This document shows positions 51,061 to 59,645 of a stretch of DNA of 64,000 nucleotides, one piece after another (position 1 is the first letter of the stretch; each line of letters opens with the position of its first letter). Under the pieces are notes generated by a model. That model ran no database searches and was not told the origin of the DNA. It was given only the letters and a program-made list of their open reading frames with translations. The DNA is taken from positions 118,489 through 182,488 of the forward strand of contig NZ_LUKD01000001.1 in NCBI RefSeq assembly GCF_001592745.1. Direction: 5' to 3'. Source of the DNA: Bdellovibrio bacteriovorus (lineage in GTDB: Bacteria > Bdellovibrionota > Bdellovibrionia > Bdellovibrionales > Bdellovibrionaceae). The position numbers and the translations under genes are program-made.

Positions 51061-51415
51061 ATTCTCCGCCGAGGACGTCGATTTTATTATTACTGCATAA
51101 AATCGCACGCACTCTTAATGTAGTGAACTCGCCGACTTCAAACATTCCGTTTCTTGGGTTGAAATAGGAATTGTATTTAGAGGCGTCTGCGTAACCCGAA
51201 TAGTTACCATTCTTATAGCCCAACTTCTGACAAAGAGCCGCGATATTCTCTGTTTTTCCAGTCAGGCTTGCCTTCACTCCGTACTCCATATAGGAAGACC
51301 CGGTAAGAACATAGGGATTTCCCACGATAAGGTCGTCAGAGGTGTGCTTATAGACCTCACCACGCAGTTGACCTTTTTGAGGTGTTTCGCGCGTCCCATA
51401 AGCGACATACGCCAC
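51059..51415 (-). CDS. Hypothetical protein, reading frame possibly interrupted upstream
   Basis: 118 residues from GTG 51415, with no ribosome site there. The protein is beta-rich (GTRETPQKGQLRGEVYKHTS, YMEYGVKASLTGK) with two Cys and no signal peptide. The same frame stays open upstream for 24 codons that look protein-like (ESCGRDSSCTASRGEAVIAE) until a TGA at 51488-51490, then continues open to an ATG at 51541. A well-placed ribosome site (GAGGT) instead serves ATG 51495 in another frame. A one-base indel, recoding, or a true GTG start could each explain this. The family is unknown. Confidence 0.55.
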   Translation of the reverse strand: MAYVAYGTRETPQKGQLRGEVYKHTSDDLIVGNPYVLTGSSYMEYGVKASLTGKTENIAALCQKLGYKNGNYSGYADASKYNSYFNPRNGMFEVGEFTTLRVRAILCSNNKIDVLGGE

Positions 51416-51607
51416 TTCTGCAATAACGGCTTCTCCACGACTTGCAGTACAACTTGAATCGCGACCGCAGGACTCATTGTTATTGTGTCATCCATTTTCG
51501 ACCTCAGAATTTTGACAGCTCGACTTTGCCTTTCTAGTCATCGTCTTTTTTTTCCTGTTTAAATCTTCAGACCACCAAAACTTTACCGAAAAAAATACGG
51601 AGGAAAA

Positions 51608-52525
51608 ATGCGTTTAACCTTGTTCACGGCTTTACTTTTATTGTTGTCATTTTCAACTCATGCGGTTCAAGATCCCAGCTCTGTCATCCGCGATAAACAC
51701 GAAGATCCTAAACCACCCGCATGGTCGGACTGGACATCCATTGGAGGAATGGCCACATCTGATCCCGCAGCGTGCTCACTTTCAGGATATAAAACTTTTG
51801 TCTTTGTTCGTGGCGGAGACAACGCGTTATGGATGCGCTACTGGAATGGCAACTACTGGGCGGCATGGGTTTCACTAGGAGGAGTTTTAACATCCTCTCC
51901 GTCAGCGACTTGTCATGGATCACGTATTGATGTTTTTGCGCGCGGCCTTGACGGAGCTCTTTGGCAACGCACTTTTAGATCTAATAGTTGGAGACCGTGG
52001 ATTTCTTTAGGTGGAACTCTTGCGGCGAATTCAGGCCCGGCATCAGCCGCTTGGTCAGGCAATCGCTTGCACGTCTTTGTTCGCGGAACCGACAATGCTT
52101 TATGGCGCAAATCCTATATCGCGAACAACTGGAGCGCTTGGCAATCCTTAGGTGGAATTTTAACTTCGGACCCAGCAGCTGCCGCATGGGCTAACGGCCG
52201 CTTGGATGTTTTCGTGCGCGGAACTGACAATGCTCTTTGGCACATCTGGTACACAAGCAGTGGCTGGTCTGTGTGGGAGTCCTTAGGAGGATATCTAACG
52301 TCGTCACCTGATGTTGCTTCTTGGGGCAACGGCCGCTTAGATGTCTTTGTTCGGGGCGGTGACAGCGCTCTTTATCACAAATGGTTTCAATCTGGCTGGT
52401 CTAATTGGGAAAGCTTGGGCGGCATTTTAACTTCGGGTCCGGGCGCAAGTTCTTCAGCTCCGGGACACGTGATGGTTTTTGTCAGAGGTACGGACAACAC
52501 CATTTTCTATCGCAGTTATCGTTAA
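51608..52525 (+). CDS. Secreted PLL-type beta-propeller lectin
   Basis: 305 residues with a signal peptide ending FSTHAVQD and an ACGGAGG ribosome site. Six tandem repeats of about 45-48 residues follow from residue 39, each reading roughly W-x2-W-x-SLGG-x-LTS-x-P, then RLDVFVRGTDNALW. This is the PLL/PHL bacterial lectin propeller, which binds fucose or related sugars at sites between blades. The repeats are well conserved except the last, where Trp becomes Phe (NTIFYRSY). It probably binds surface glycans of prey or self. A terminator follows at once, so it is a single-gene unit. Confidence 0.87.
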   Translation: MRLTLFTALLLLLSFSTHAVQDPSSVIRDKHEDPKPPAWSDWTSIGGMATSDPAACSLSGYKTFVFVRGGDNALWMRYWNGNYWAAWVSLGGVLTSSPSATCHGSRIDVFARGLDGALWQRTFRSNSWRPWISLGGTLAANSGPASAAWSGNRLHVFVRGTDNALWRKSYIANNWSAWQSLGGILTSDPAAAAWANGRLDVFVRGTDNALWHIWYTSSGWSVWESLGGYLTSSPDVASWGNGRLDVFVRGGDSALYHKWFQSGWSNWESLGGILTSGPGASSSAPGHVMVFVRGTDNTIFYRSYR

Positions 52526-52530
52526 AATAA

Positions 52531-52563
52531 AAAAAGGCGCTCCTTCTTCAAGGGGCGCCTTTC
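52531..52563 (+). terminator. Rho-independent terminator of the lectin gene
   Basis: AAAGGCGC-T-CCTT pairs with AAGG-G-GCGCCTTT (about 52533-52562), giving a stem of about 12 pairs with one mismatch and loop CTTC, followed by CTATTTTT. Confidence 0.8.
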
Positions 52564-52583
52564 TATTTTTCTATAGTAAAACA

Positions 52584-53138
52584 CTATTTCATTTTCACAG
52601 TGACGATTTCACAGATGCTACCTTGTAGCAACGAGGCTCCACGGTAAATTGTCGCATCTAAAACCGAGCTATCACGAAGAGCTTCATCACGAGCGGCTTC
52701 GCATTCGTCAAAATAATGCGCGCAAACGCCACCTTGATCTCTGTTTTCACAAACCCAGTAGAATTTTTTAACGATCTTTGAGTCAAACTTCACGTCAGCA
52801 AGTTCAGAGTGCAACTCAACAGAACAAACGATTTTAGCACGGCCATCTTCTTGAACATCATTCGTCCAACGATACGTGAAGTTCTTGTACTTCAGTTCAA
52901 TTCTTTGGCTTTTAGCGATTTCGTTTTTACGTGCATCGATATTGGCGATGAATTTTTCACAGCGCTCACCAAGCTCTTGAACCGTTCCTTTTTTGCTCCA
53001 GTTCGAAACGCGACCTGATGGTTTTCCGAAGGTGCAGCGAGTGCCTTCTTCATTACAACCAACGCCTGTATAATAAGGAGCCGCCTGTGCGATATTCCCA
53101 GCAATCAACAAGAAAAGAACAGCTAAAGTCTTCTTCAT
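52584..53138 (-). CDS. Secreted Cys-rich hypothetical protein
   Basis: 184 residues from the ATG at 53138, eight bases after AAAGG; the ATG 15 bases earlier has no ribosome site. A signal peptide ends IAQAAPY. The mature part contains seven to eight Cys (GVGCNEEGTRCTFGK, ERCEKFI, IVCSVEL, WVCENRDQGGVCAHYFDECE, GSICEIV), suggesting several disulfides. No family is recognised. Export to the periplasm or surface is likely. Confidence 0.75.
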   Translation of the reverse strand: MKKTLAVLFLLIAGNIAQAAPYYTGVGCNEEGTRCTFGKPSGRVSNWSKKGTVQELGERCEKFIANIDARKNEIAKSQRIELKYKNFTYRWTNDVQEDGRAKIVCSVELHSELADVKFDSKIVKKFYWVCENRDQGGVCAHYFDECEAARDEALRDSSVLDATIYRGASLLQGSICEIVTVKMK

Positions 53139-53326
53139 AGCAAAACCTTTCATTTTAGATATATCTGAACATTCGCCTTCTTAGCGAAATGCGCGCCATT
53201 CTTAGGAGGCCTATAGAAGCGTTTTAAGCTTAGTCAGCTGACGAAATTTTAGACAATGAAACCCGAAAGCGGCTGGTAACTCGTGGAATATTCGGGATCT
53301 CCACAGTGAGAAATAGCCCGACACAA

Positions 53327-53357
53327 AGTTGAATTCTGTTTACTCCATTATTCAACT
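53327..53357 (+). repeat. Inverted repeat before the ankyrin gene
   Basis: AGTTGAAT (53327-53334) and ATTCAACT (53350-53357) are perfect inverted copies 15 bases apart, ending 17 bases before the ATG at 53375. It could be an operator or a weak mRNA hairpin; there is no T run. Confidence 0.35.
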
Positions 53358-53374
53358 GAGTTTAAGATTTTGAT

Positions 53375-53719
53375 ATGTCAGCTGGTGATTGGAAAGAAAT
53401 GTACTCTGCAGCTTCTTCGGGGAATATGGACCTTGTGCGGTACCATATCGAAAATGGAGTAAATCCCAATTATCAACATCCCGAGATTTTAGCGACACCT
53501 CTCGTCGCTGCGATCTCTGCAGGTCACACTGATATCGCTCTTTTTCTTTTAGATAATAAAGCCGATCCCAACCTAAAATCCTTCTTTGACGATATGACCG
53601 CCGTCGAAGCGGCTCGTCGATACAAAAACGAGACAGTGCTTGGAGAACTCAAGAAGCGTGGGATTCACATAAAACCATCTTTCTTTGGTAAGCTTTTAGA
53701 TCGTTTGCTGCCGAAGTAA
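53375..53719 (+). CDS. Short ankyrin-repeat protein
   Basis: 114 residues, no signal peptide. Two clear ankyrin repeats and a partial third: WKEMYSAASSGNMDLVRYHI, TPLVAAISAGHTDIALFLLD with NKADPNLK, and MTAVEAARRYKNETVLGELK. A basic C-terminal tail (FFGKLLDRLLPK) may contact a membrane or partner. It is probably a cytoplasmic protein-interaction module. No Shine-Dalgarno sequence is obvious; an inverted repeat lies just upstream. Confidence 0.83.
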   Translation: MSAGDWKEMYSAASSGNMDLVRYHIENGVNPNYQHPEILATPLVAAISAGHTDIALFLLDNKADPNLKSFFDDMTAVEAARRYKNETVLGELKKRGIHIKPSFFGKLLDRLLPK

Positions 53720-53825
53720 AATTCGTCTCCAATACAGTCGTTCACGGAATAGAAAGCCGCTCATATTCGCCAATTGTGACCAACACTTCATGATGTCTCC
53801 TTGTCTTGATTCCGATAAGTAAGGC

Positions 53826-56800
53826 ATGGGACTCAGGTACGTCGTTGGTATAGCTACCTCTTTATTCTTATTGTTGTTTACTTCAAGTGCGTTTGCAGCA
53901 CCGTCCGCTCTGACTTTTCAAGGGCGAATTCTGAAGACGGACGGCACACCTTTAGAACATTCTAACGTCAGCTTTATCTTTCAAATCACAGACCCTTCCG
54001 GTCACTGCGTGATTTATCAAGAGCAGGTCACTGGTGTGAACATGGCTAACTCCAAAGGGATCTTTGATGTTCCTATTGGTAAAGGCGGAGTGAACTATCC
54101 ACTCGGCGGCGGTTTTACGGTTCTGGATGCATTTAACAATTCATCACCATTCACCTGCGGTGCTTGCAGTGGTTACACGTGCTCAGACAGCACAAGTACT
54201 TACAATGCGGTTCAGACGGACGGACGTCTTTTGCGCGTGCAATTTCACGACGGGACGGCTTGGCGTTTGATTTCACCAGACAACGTGATTCGCTCTGTTC
54301 CCTACTCGGCATTTTCTCACTCCGCAAATAAACTAGGGACAAACGTTGCTTCGGATTTCCTTTTAAAAGCCGGTCTTCCAACGTGTAACTCGAGTGAGTT
54401 CTTAACCTGGAATGGAACTTCATTGTCTTGTGCCGCTGTCACTGGTGCTAGTGGTGGCACCGTCACAAACGTGACTTCGACAAATTCTTATCTCAGCGTC
54501 GCTAACGGCGTTTCGACTCCGGCTTTGACTTTAAATGTTGGCACAACAGCGGGCACTGTCGCAGCCGGTGATGATTCAAGATTCACGAACTCACGTCCTC
54601 CGAATGGAGCTGCTGGAGGCGATCTGAGCGGTAGTTATCCAAATCCGACGGTTCAAAAAATTCAAAATACCGCTGTTGCTAGTGCCGCTCCATCAAACGG
54701 TCAATATTTCAAATTTGACGGGACCTCATGGGCAGGTGCGGCCATCACGATCAGCGACGTCAATAATCTGACGACCACATTAGGAACATACTTAACGACA
54801 GCGGCATTTAATACCGCGGTGGGTTCTGGCAACTGCGCGAGCCATCAAACTCCGTATTGGAATTCTGTCAGCAGCTCGTTCCAATGTCAGTCGATCAATG
54901 TTTCCGTTGCCGGCGATGTCAGCGGCAGTATTGGTGCAGTGACTGTCAATAAGATCAAAGGTGTGGACATCGACACGACGGGGTTAACTTCTGGTCAGGT
55001 ATTGAAATACGATGGCACAAAATGGGCACCCGCAAGTGATAGTAATGCCGGAGGAACTGTCACCAGTGTGATCGCCGGAACAGGTTTGTCAGGCGGAACA
55101 ATTACTACAACAGGAACTATTTCATTAGCAAACACGTCAGTATCGGCAGGAAGTTATGGTAGTGCGACACAGGTTGCGACATTCACCGTCGATGCACAAG
55201 GCCGCCTGACTTCGGCAGCCAATGCCGCTATCCCGACCGCTAATGGCACAACCACGGGACTTTTAGCTTCGACGGATTGGACCACTTTCAATAACAAACT
55301 AGGAACGGCTTCAAGTTTTAGCGGCGACATCTCTGGCACTTACAATTCAACAAGCGTTGATAAAATCAAAGGTCGCAGTGTTTCTGCAACAGCTCCCACT
55401 TCTGCGCAATTCTTAGTTTATGACGGTTCAACACAATATGCGCCGGTGTCACTCAGTGGTGATGCGACGATGGCAGCAAATGGTGCCGTTACTTTAAAAA
55501 ATACCGGGACAGCCGGCACTTACGCAAAAGTCACTACAGATGCGCAAGGAAGAGTGACGTCAGGAAGCACTCTTACCGCCTCTGATATTCCTAACTTAGA
55601 CTGGTCAAAAATTACTTCTGGAAAACCGACGACTTTAAGTGGTTACGGTGTGACCGACGCTGTTCAAAACGCGGGTGCGACTCCCAGTGTTCAAACTGGA
55701 ACCGTGGCAGCTCGTCCTGCGGCAGGAACAGCGGGCCGACTTTACATCGGCTCTGATGACAACACTCTTTATCGTGACACAGGTTCTGCGTGGGTGAAAA
55801 TCGGTGATGGCACAGGAACAGCGGGAGCATTGACAGCAGTGACTGCCAGTGCGCCCCTGGCTTCAAGTGGCGGAACGACTCCAAACATCACTATTTCACA
55901 AGCAAATACAAGCACAAATGGTTATTTGAGTTCTACAGACTGGAATACGTTTAATAATAAATTAGGAACGTCTTCAACTTTCTCGGGAGATGTCAGCGGG
56001 ACTTCAAGCACAACGAGTGTCGATCGCATCAAAGGAAAATCCGTTTCACCAGCGGCTTATGCTGCAGGACAGACGTTGCGCTATGATGGGACAAACTGGG
56101 TAAATACCACTTTAGGGTTTGCAGATCTTTCAGGAAGTGTGACGACGGCCCAACTTCCGGTTGTCCCTGTTTCTAAAGGCGGTACTGGCGTCAGCACTTT
56201 GACGGCGGATCGCTTCCTTGTTAGCAACGGCACCGGTTCTGCGGTGAGTGAATTTAACTGCGCGACGGGACAGCTTATTACATTCGATGCTTCAGGAGTT
56301 ATGGGTTGTACAACCTATGCTTCCTCTGCTCTTTATGCAAATGGTGGGAACTCATTTGGTGGCAACGCTACCATGGGCACAAACGATGCTTACAATCTTT
56401 CCTTTGAAACTGGCGGCACCACTCGCATGACAATTCAGAACTCAAATGGTTCTGTCGGTGTCGGAACAGCTACTCCAACACGGGTAATTGAAGCCAGTTT
56501 CAACTCAACCACCTCGAACGGTATAATGGCCACTAATACCAATGCTGAAGGAGCGGCCTCTTTGACTTCGGCTGTAGGCACGAATTCAGTTTACTTGGGC
56601 ACATGGGGTACGTCCGCTCCAGCGGGCTCGGTGACTTATCTTGAAGCGAAGTCAGCAAATCCTTTTAGCATTAGCACCTTTAACGCTCAACCCATGGTCT
56701 TTTACACAAACAAAAGTTCCGGCGCGACGGCATCTGAAAGAATGCGAATCACTTCCACGGGTCTTATTGGTGTTGGTACCAACAACCCGACAGGGACCTT

Positions 56801-57872
56801 CCACATAGCTGGCAACCTGCTTACAGGTAATGCCACTACTCATAAAGTCATCGGTACGAATACGACATCCACTGCAACTACCAATATCAATAGCGCTGGA
56901 TTTTTCCAATACATCGATTCTAGTACAGCGAATTCTAACTCGAACCAGGTTCTTCGTGTCGAGTACGTTAGAAATCCCGCAGCTACGGGCGTGCCGACTT
57001 CGTTTGACGCTTTGATCACGGCTGCAAACGCTAATATCAATGCGAACGCACCTTACAATCTACGCGGCGTGAATGTCGAGGGCCCCGTCGTTGGCACCGG
57101 TGTGACATTAAACACATGGCGAGGTATTTCTATCGGCGCGCCATCAGGTGCCGGAACTGTCACCAATAGATACGCTTTAGTCACAGATCCTGCAGCGGGC
57201 TTTGTAGGTTTAGGTACGGTCAATCCCCTTGCTCATCTTCATATTACCAGTGCAAATAGTTATGCCGCGATTATGTTAGGTAACGATGGCGGCTCTAATA
57301 ACATTCACATGACCCATGAAGTGGATGGTACCTTTGCATTATTCAATGGCACAGTAGGAGCGGGCACCACTCTTCTCTCGATCACTTCCGCAGGAAATGG
57401 ATGGCTCAAAGGAACTTTAACTCAAGCTTCCGATGTCAGATTGAAAAAAGACATCCAAACAATGCCCGAAGAATTGAATAAAATTCTTCAGATCCGTCCG
57501 GTGACCTATCACTGGAAAGAAGAAAGTCGCAGCAAAGACAAACAAATTGGTTTTATCGCTCAGGAAGTTGAAAAGATTTACCCCGAGCTTGTCCAAAACA
57601 ACCGCGATGGCAATAAATCTGTCGCTTACTCAAATTTTGTCGCACCTATTATCAAGGCCCTGCAAGAGTTCTATGCTGAGTGGTCTAACCACAGCCAAAA
57701 AGTGGATCGCGAAATTGCTTCGATCAAAGAAGAAAATTTCCATCTAAGAACACAAGCCCAGCAAACACAGCACGAGCTTGAGCAAATGAAAAAAGAAAAT
57801 TTGCAAAAAGAAAAAGAATTGCAGGAAATGAAAGCCCGCTTAGAAAGAATCGAAAAAAGTCTTTCTAAGTAG
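53826..57872 (+). CDS. Long surface fibre protein with C-terminal self-chaperone (MAT-like)
   Basis: 1348 residues. A signal peptide ends SSAFAAPS, followed by an N-terminal domain shared with the second fibre (LTFQGRILKTDGTPLEHSNV). A long Thr/Ser/Gly/Asn-rich shaft with repeated units follows (LTSGQVLKYDGTKWAPASD, TAPTSAQFLVYDGSTQYAPV, SSTDWNTFNNKLG). Distal head segments come next, then a peptidase S74/endosialidase-type chaperone domain (DVRLKKDIQTMPEELNKI, IGFIAQEVEKIYPEL), and a C-terminal coiled coil. This is the plan of phage tail fibres and of the mosaic adhesive trimers known in Bdellovibrio, used to recognise prey. TCCGATAA lies nine bases before the ATG. Confidence 0.9.
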   Translation: MGLRYVVGIATSLFLLLFTSSAFAAPSALTFQGRILKTDGTPLEHSNVSFIFQITDPSGHCVIYQEQVTGVNMANSKGIFDVPIGKGGVNYPLGGGFTVLDAFNNSSPFTCGACSGYTCSDSTSTYNAVQTDGRLLRVQFHDGTAWRLISPDNVIRSVPYSAFSHSANKLGTNVASDFLLKAGLPTCNSSEFLTWNGTSLSCAAVTGASGGTVTNVTSTNSYLSVANGVSTPALTLNVGTTAGTVAAGDDSRFTNSRPPNGAAGGDLSGSYPNPTVQKIQNTAVASAAPSNGQYFKFDGTSWAGAAITISDVNNLTTTLGTYLTTAAFNTAVGSGNCASHQTPYWNSVSSSFQCQSINVSVAGDVSGSIGAVTVNKIKGVDIDTTGLTSGQVLKYDGTKWAPASDSNAGGTVTSVIAGTGLSGGTITTTGTISLANTSVSAGSYGSATQVATFTVDAQGRLTSAANAAIPTANGTTTGLLASTDWTTFNNKLGTASSFSGDISGTYNSTSVDKIKGRSVSATAPTSAQFLVYDGSTQYAPVSLSGDATMAANGAVTLKNTGTAGTYAKVTTDAQGRVTSGSTLTASDIPNLDWSKITSGKPTTLSGYGVTDAVQNAGATPSVQTGTVAARPAAGTAGRLYIGSDDNTLYRDTGSAWVKIGDGTGTAGALTAVTASAPLASSGGTTPNITISQANTSTNGYLSSTDWNTFNNKLGTSSTFSGDVSGTSSTTSVDRIKGKSVSPAAYAAGQTLRYDGTNWVNTTLGFADLSGSVTTAQLPVVPVSKGGTGVSTLTADRFLVSNGTGSAVSEFNCATGQLITFDASGVMGCTTYASSALYANGGNSFGGNATMGTNDAYNLSFETGGTTRMTIQNSNGSVGVGTATPTRVIEASFNSTTSNGIMATNTNAEGAASLTSAVGTNSVYLGTWGTSAPAGSVTYLEAKSANPFSISTFNAQPMVFYTNKSSGATASERMRITSTGLIGVGTNNPTGTFHIAGNLLTGNATTHKVIGTNTTSTATTNINSAGFFQYIDSSTANSNSNQVLRVEYVRNPAATGVPTSFDALITAANANINANAPYNLRGVNVEGPVVGTGVTLNTWRGISIGAPSGAGTVTNRYALVTDPAAGFVGLGTVNPLAHLHITSANSYAAIMLGNDGGSNNIHMTHEVDGTFALFNGTVGAGTTLLSITSAGNGWLKGTLTQASDVRLKKDIQTMPEELNKILQIRPVTYHWKEESRSKDKQIGFIAQEVEKIYPELVQNNRDGNKSVAYSNFVAPIIKALQEFYAEWSNHSQKVDREIASIKEENFHLRTQAQQTQHELEQMKKENLQKEKELQEMKARLERIEKSLSK

Positions 57873-57886
57873 GCCCTTGGAAAAAA

Positions 57887-59554
57887 TTAAATCTTGTAAA
57901 CACGTGTTTCGTACGGGCGAAGATCGATCTGCTCAAAGTGGGCATGTTCTGCCACTTCGTAATTGGCAAGCAGCATATCTTTCGAATTCACAGCGATCCC
58001 CGGCTCTTTAAACTTCGCCGGTTTATCTGAAATATTACTGATCACAAGCATCTTTGCGCCCTCCAAAGTTCGTACGTAAGCGTACACTTGCGGATCTTTC
58101 TCCATAACCAGCTTATAGCTTCCATAGATAAAGACCTGGTGCTCGCGGCGAAGCTGGATCAATTTTTTATAGAAGTTAAAGATAGAATTAGAATCTTTGC
58201 GTTGATTTTCTACGTTGATTTCTTTGTAGTTTGGATTGACCTTCAACCAAGGCTTGCCCGTGGTAAAGCCCGCATTGGCTTCAGCACTCCACTGCATGGG
58301 CGTGCGTGCATTGTCGCGTGAAGCATTCGCGAGTTCAAGAGTGATCTCGGCATCCGAAGCCCCTTGTTTTCTGCGAATAGTGAAGTGATTTTTTGCAGAG
58401 ACGTCGTTAAAATCCTCAGGTCCATTAAAAATCGTATTCGTCATACCGATTTCTTGCCCTTGATAGATAAGCGGGGTTCCTTGCATCAAAAAGTACATGG
58501 AAGCAATCGACGTCGCACTTTCGCGCCAGTAGTTCTTAGCATCCCCCCACTTTGAAATAATGCGAGGCACGTCGTGGTTTTCTACAAAAAGTGCATTCCA
58601 ACCTTTATTATCAAGCTCGCGCTGCCAACGCCCGAAAACTTCTTTTACTTTTAGAAGATCAATGCGCTTTTCTGGATTCGGATCCCACAAACCGACATGT
58701 TCAAACTGAATAACCATGTTGAACTTCTTTTGAGATTCCCCGACCCACTCATCTGCGTTTTCAGCAGAAACACCGTTTGCCTCAGCAATCGTCATAATGT
58801 CGTAGTGAGAGAACGTATTCTTACAAAGATCCGTCAGGTATTCTTGGATGCCCTTCACATTCATGTGCTTATCGTAAGAAGGCACATACTCTAGACCTTG
58901 AGGATTTGGCATATCTGCCAAGCCCTCCTCTTTTTTGGCATGGCTGATGGCATCCACGCGAAAACCGTCAATGCCTTTATCAAGCCACCAACGAATCATC
59001 TTGTAGACTTCTTGGCGCATCCCTAGATTTTCCCAATTTAAATCCGGTTGTTTCGCAGAGAAAATATGCATGAAGTATTGATTCGTTAGTTCGTCATACT
59101 TCCATGCAGATCCACCAAAGATACTTTCCCAATTGTTGGGTTCTTTGCCGTTTTTACCGTCTCTCCAGATGTACCAGTCTCTTTTAGGATTGTCTTTAGA
59201 AGAACGAGATTCGATGAACCAGGGATGTTCATCGCTGGTGTGATTGATAACAAGATCAATCAGTAGCTTCATTCCACGATTATGAACTTCTTTAAGAAGT
59301 GTGTCGAAGTCCTGCATCGTGCCGAATTCAAAATGAATGTCTTGATAGTCGCTGATGTCATAACCGTTATCGTCTTGCGGGGACTTATACATCGGGCTCA
59401 TCCAGATAACGTCGATACCAAGTTCTTTAAGATAATCTAGTTTAGAAATGACACCCTTGAGGTCTCCCATACCGTCGCCATTTGAATCCATGAAACTGCG
59501 CGGATAAACTTGATAGACGACAGATTCTTTCCACCACTTTTTAGAAGGAGCCAT
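57887..59554 (-). CDS. GH13 alpha-glucosidase (oligo-1,6-glucosidase type)
   Basis: 555 residues from the ATG at 59554 with AAGGTGGG upstream; the longer frame would run through a terminator. The (beta/alpha)8 GH13 sites are intact: nucleophile Asp201 in DGFRVDAISHAKK, acid/base Glu258 in TIAEANG, and Asp328 in FVENHDVPR. The length and the early GNGDGMGDLKGVISKLDYL-like segment (SNGDGMGDLKGVIS) fit the GH13_31 group, which includes oligo-1,6-glucosidases and alpha-glucosidases. No signal peptide is present, so it acts on imported or internal oligosaccharides, perhaps prey glycogen fragments or trehalose. It lies alone between the fibre genes. Confidence 0.93.
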   Translation of the reverse strand: MAPSKKWWKESVVYQVYPRSFMDSNGDGMGDLKGVISKLDYLKELGIDVIWMSPMYKSPQDDNGYDISDYQDIHFEFGTMQDFDTLLKEVHNRGMKLLIDLVINHTSDEHPWFIESRSSKDNPKRDWYIWRDGKNGKEPNNWESIFGGSAWKYDELTNQYFMHIFSAKQPDLNWENLGMRQEVYKMIRWWLDKGIDGFRVDAISHAKKEEGLADMPNPQGLEYVPSYDKHMNVKGIQEYLTDLCKNTFSHYDIMTIAEANGVSAENADEWVGESQKKFNMVIQFEHVGLWDPNPEKRIDLLKVKEVFGRWQRELDNKGWNALFVENHDVPRIISKWGDAKNYWRESATSIASMYFLMQGTPLIYQGQEIGMTNTIFNGPEDFNDVSAKNHFTIRRKQGASDAEITLELANASRDNARTPMQWSAEANAGFTTGKPWLKVNPNYKEINVENQRKDSNSIFNFYKKLIQLRREHQVFIYGSYKLVMEKDPQVYAYVRTLEGAKMLVISNISDKPAKFKEPGIAVNSKDMLLANYEVAEHAHFEQIDLRPYETRVYKI

Positions 59555-59591
59555 GTTCCCACCTTTATGAAGACTGATGGGGTGATCAAAA

Positions 59592-59620
59592 CAAAAAAGC
59601 AGCAAGGTGTCACTTGCTGC
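59592..59620 (-). terminator. Terminator of the fibre/fibrinogen-like operon
   Basis: On the minus strand GCAGCAAG, loop TGACAC, CTTGCTGC, then TTTTTTG. A perfect eight-base stem and six T's make this a textbook intrinsic terminator. It separates the operon from the GH13 gene. Confidence 0.92.
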
Positions 59621-59645
59621 CATGTCTTGTCAGAGCTTTTGTTGG

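Noticed and set aside
51274..51495. 73-codon frame starting at ATG 51495
   Set aside because: It has a good ribosome site, but the product looks like an off-frame translation of the protein encoded in the neighbouring frame; treated as evidence of a disrupted start, not as a gene.
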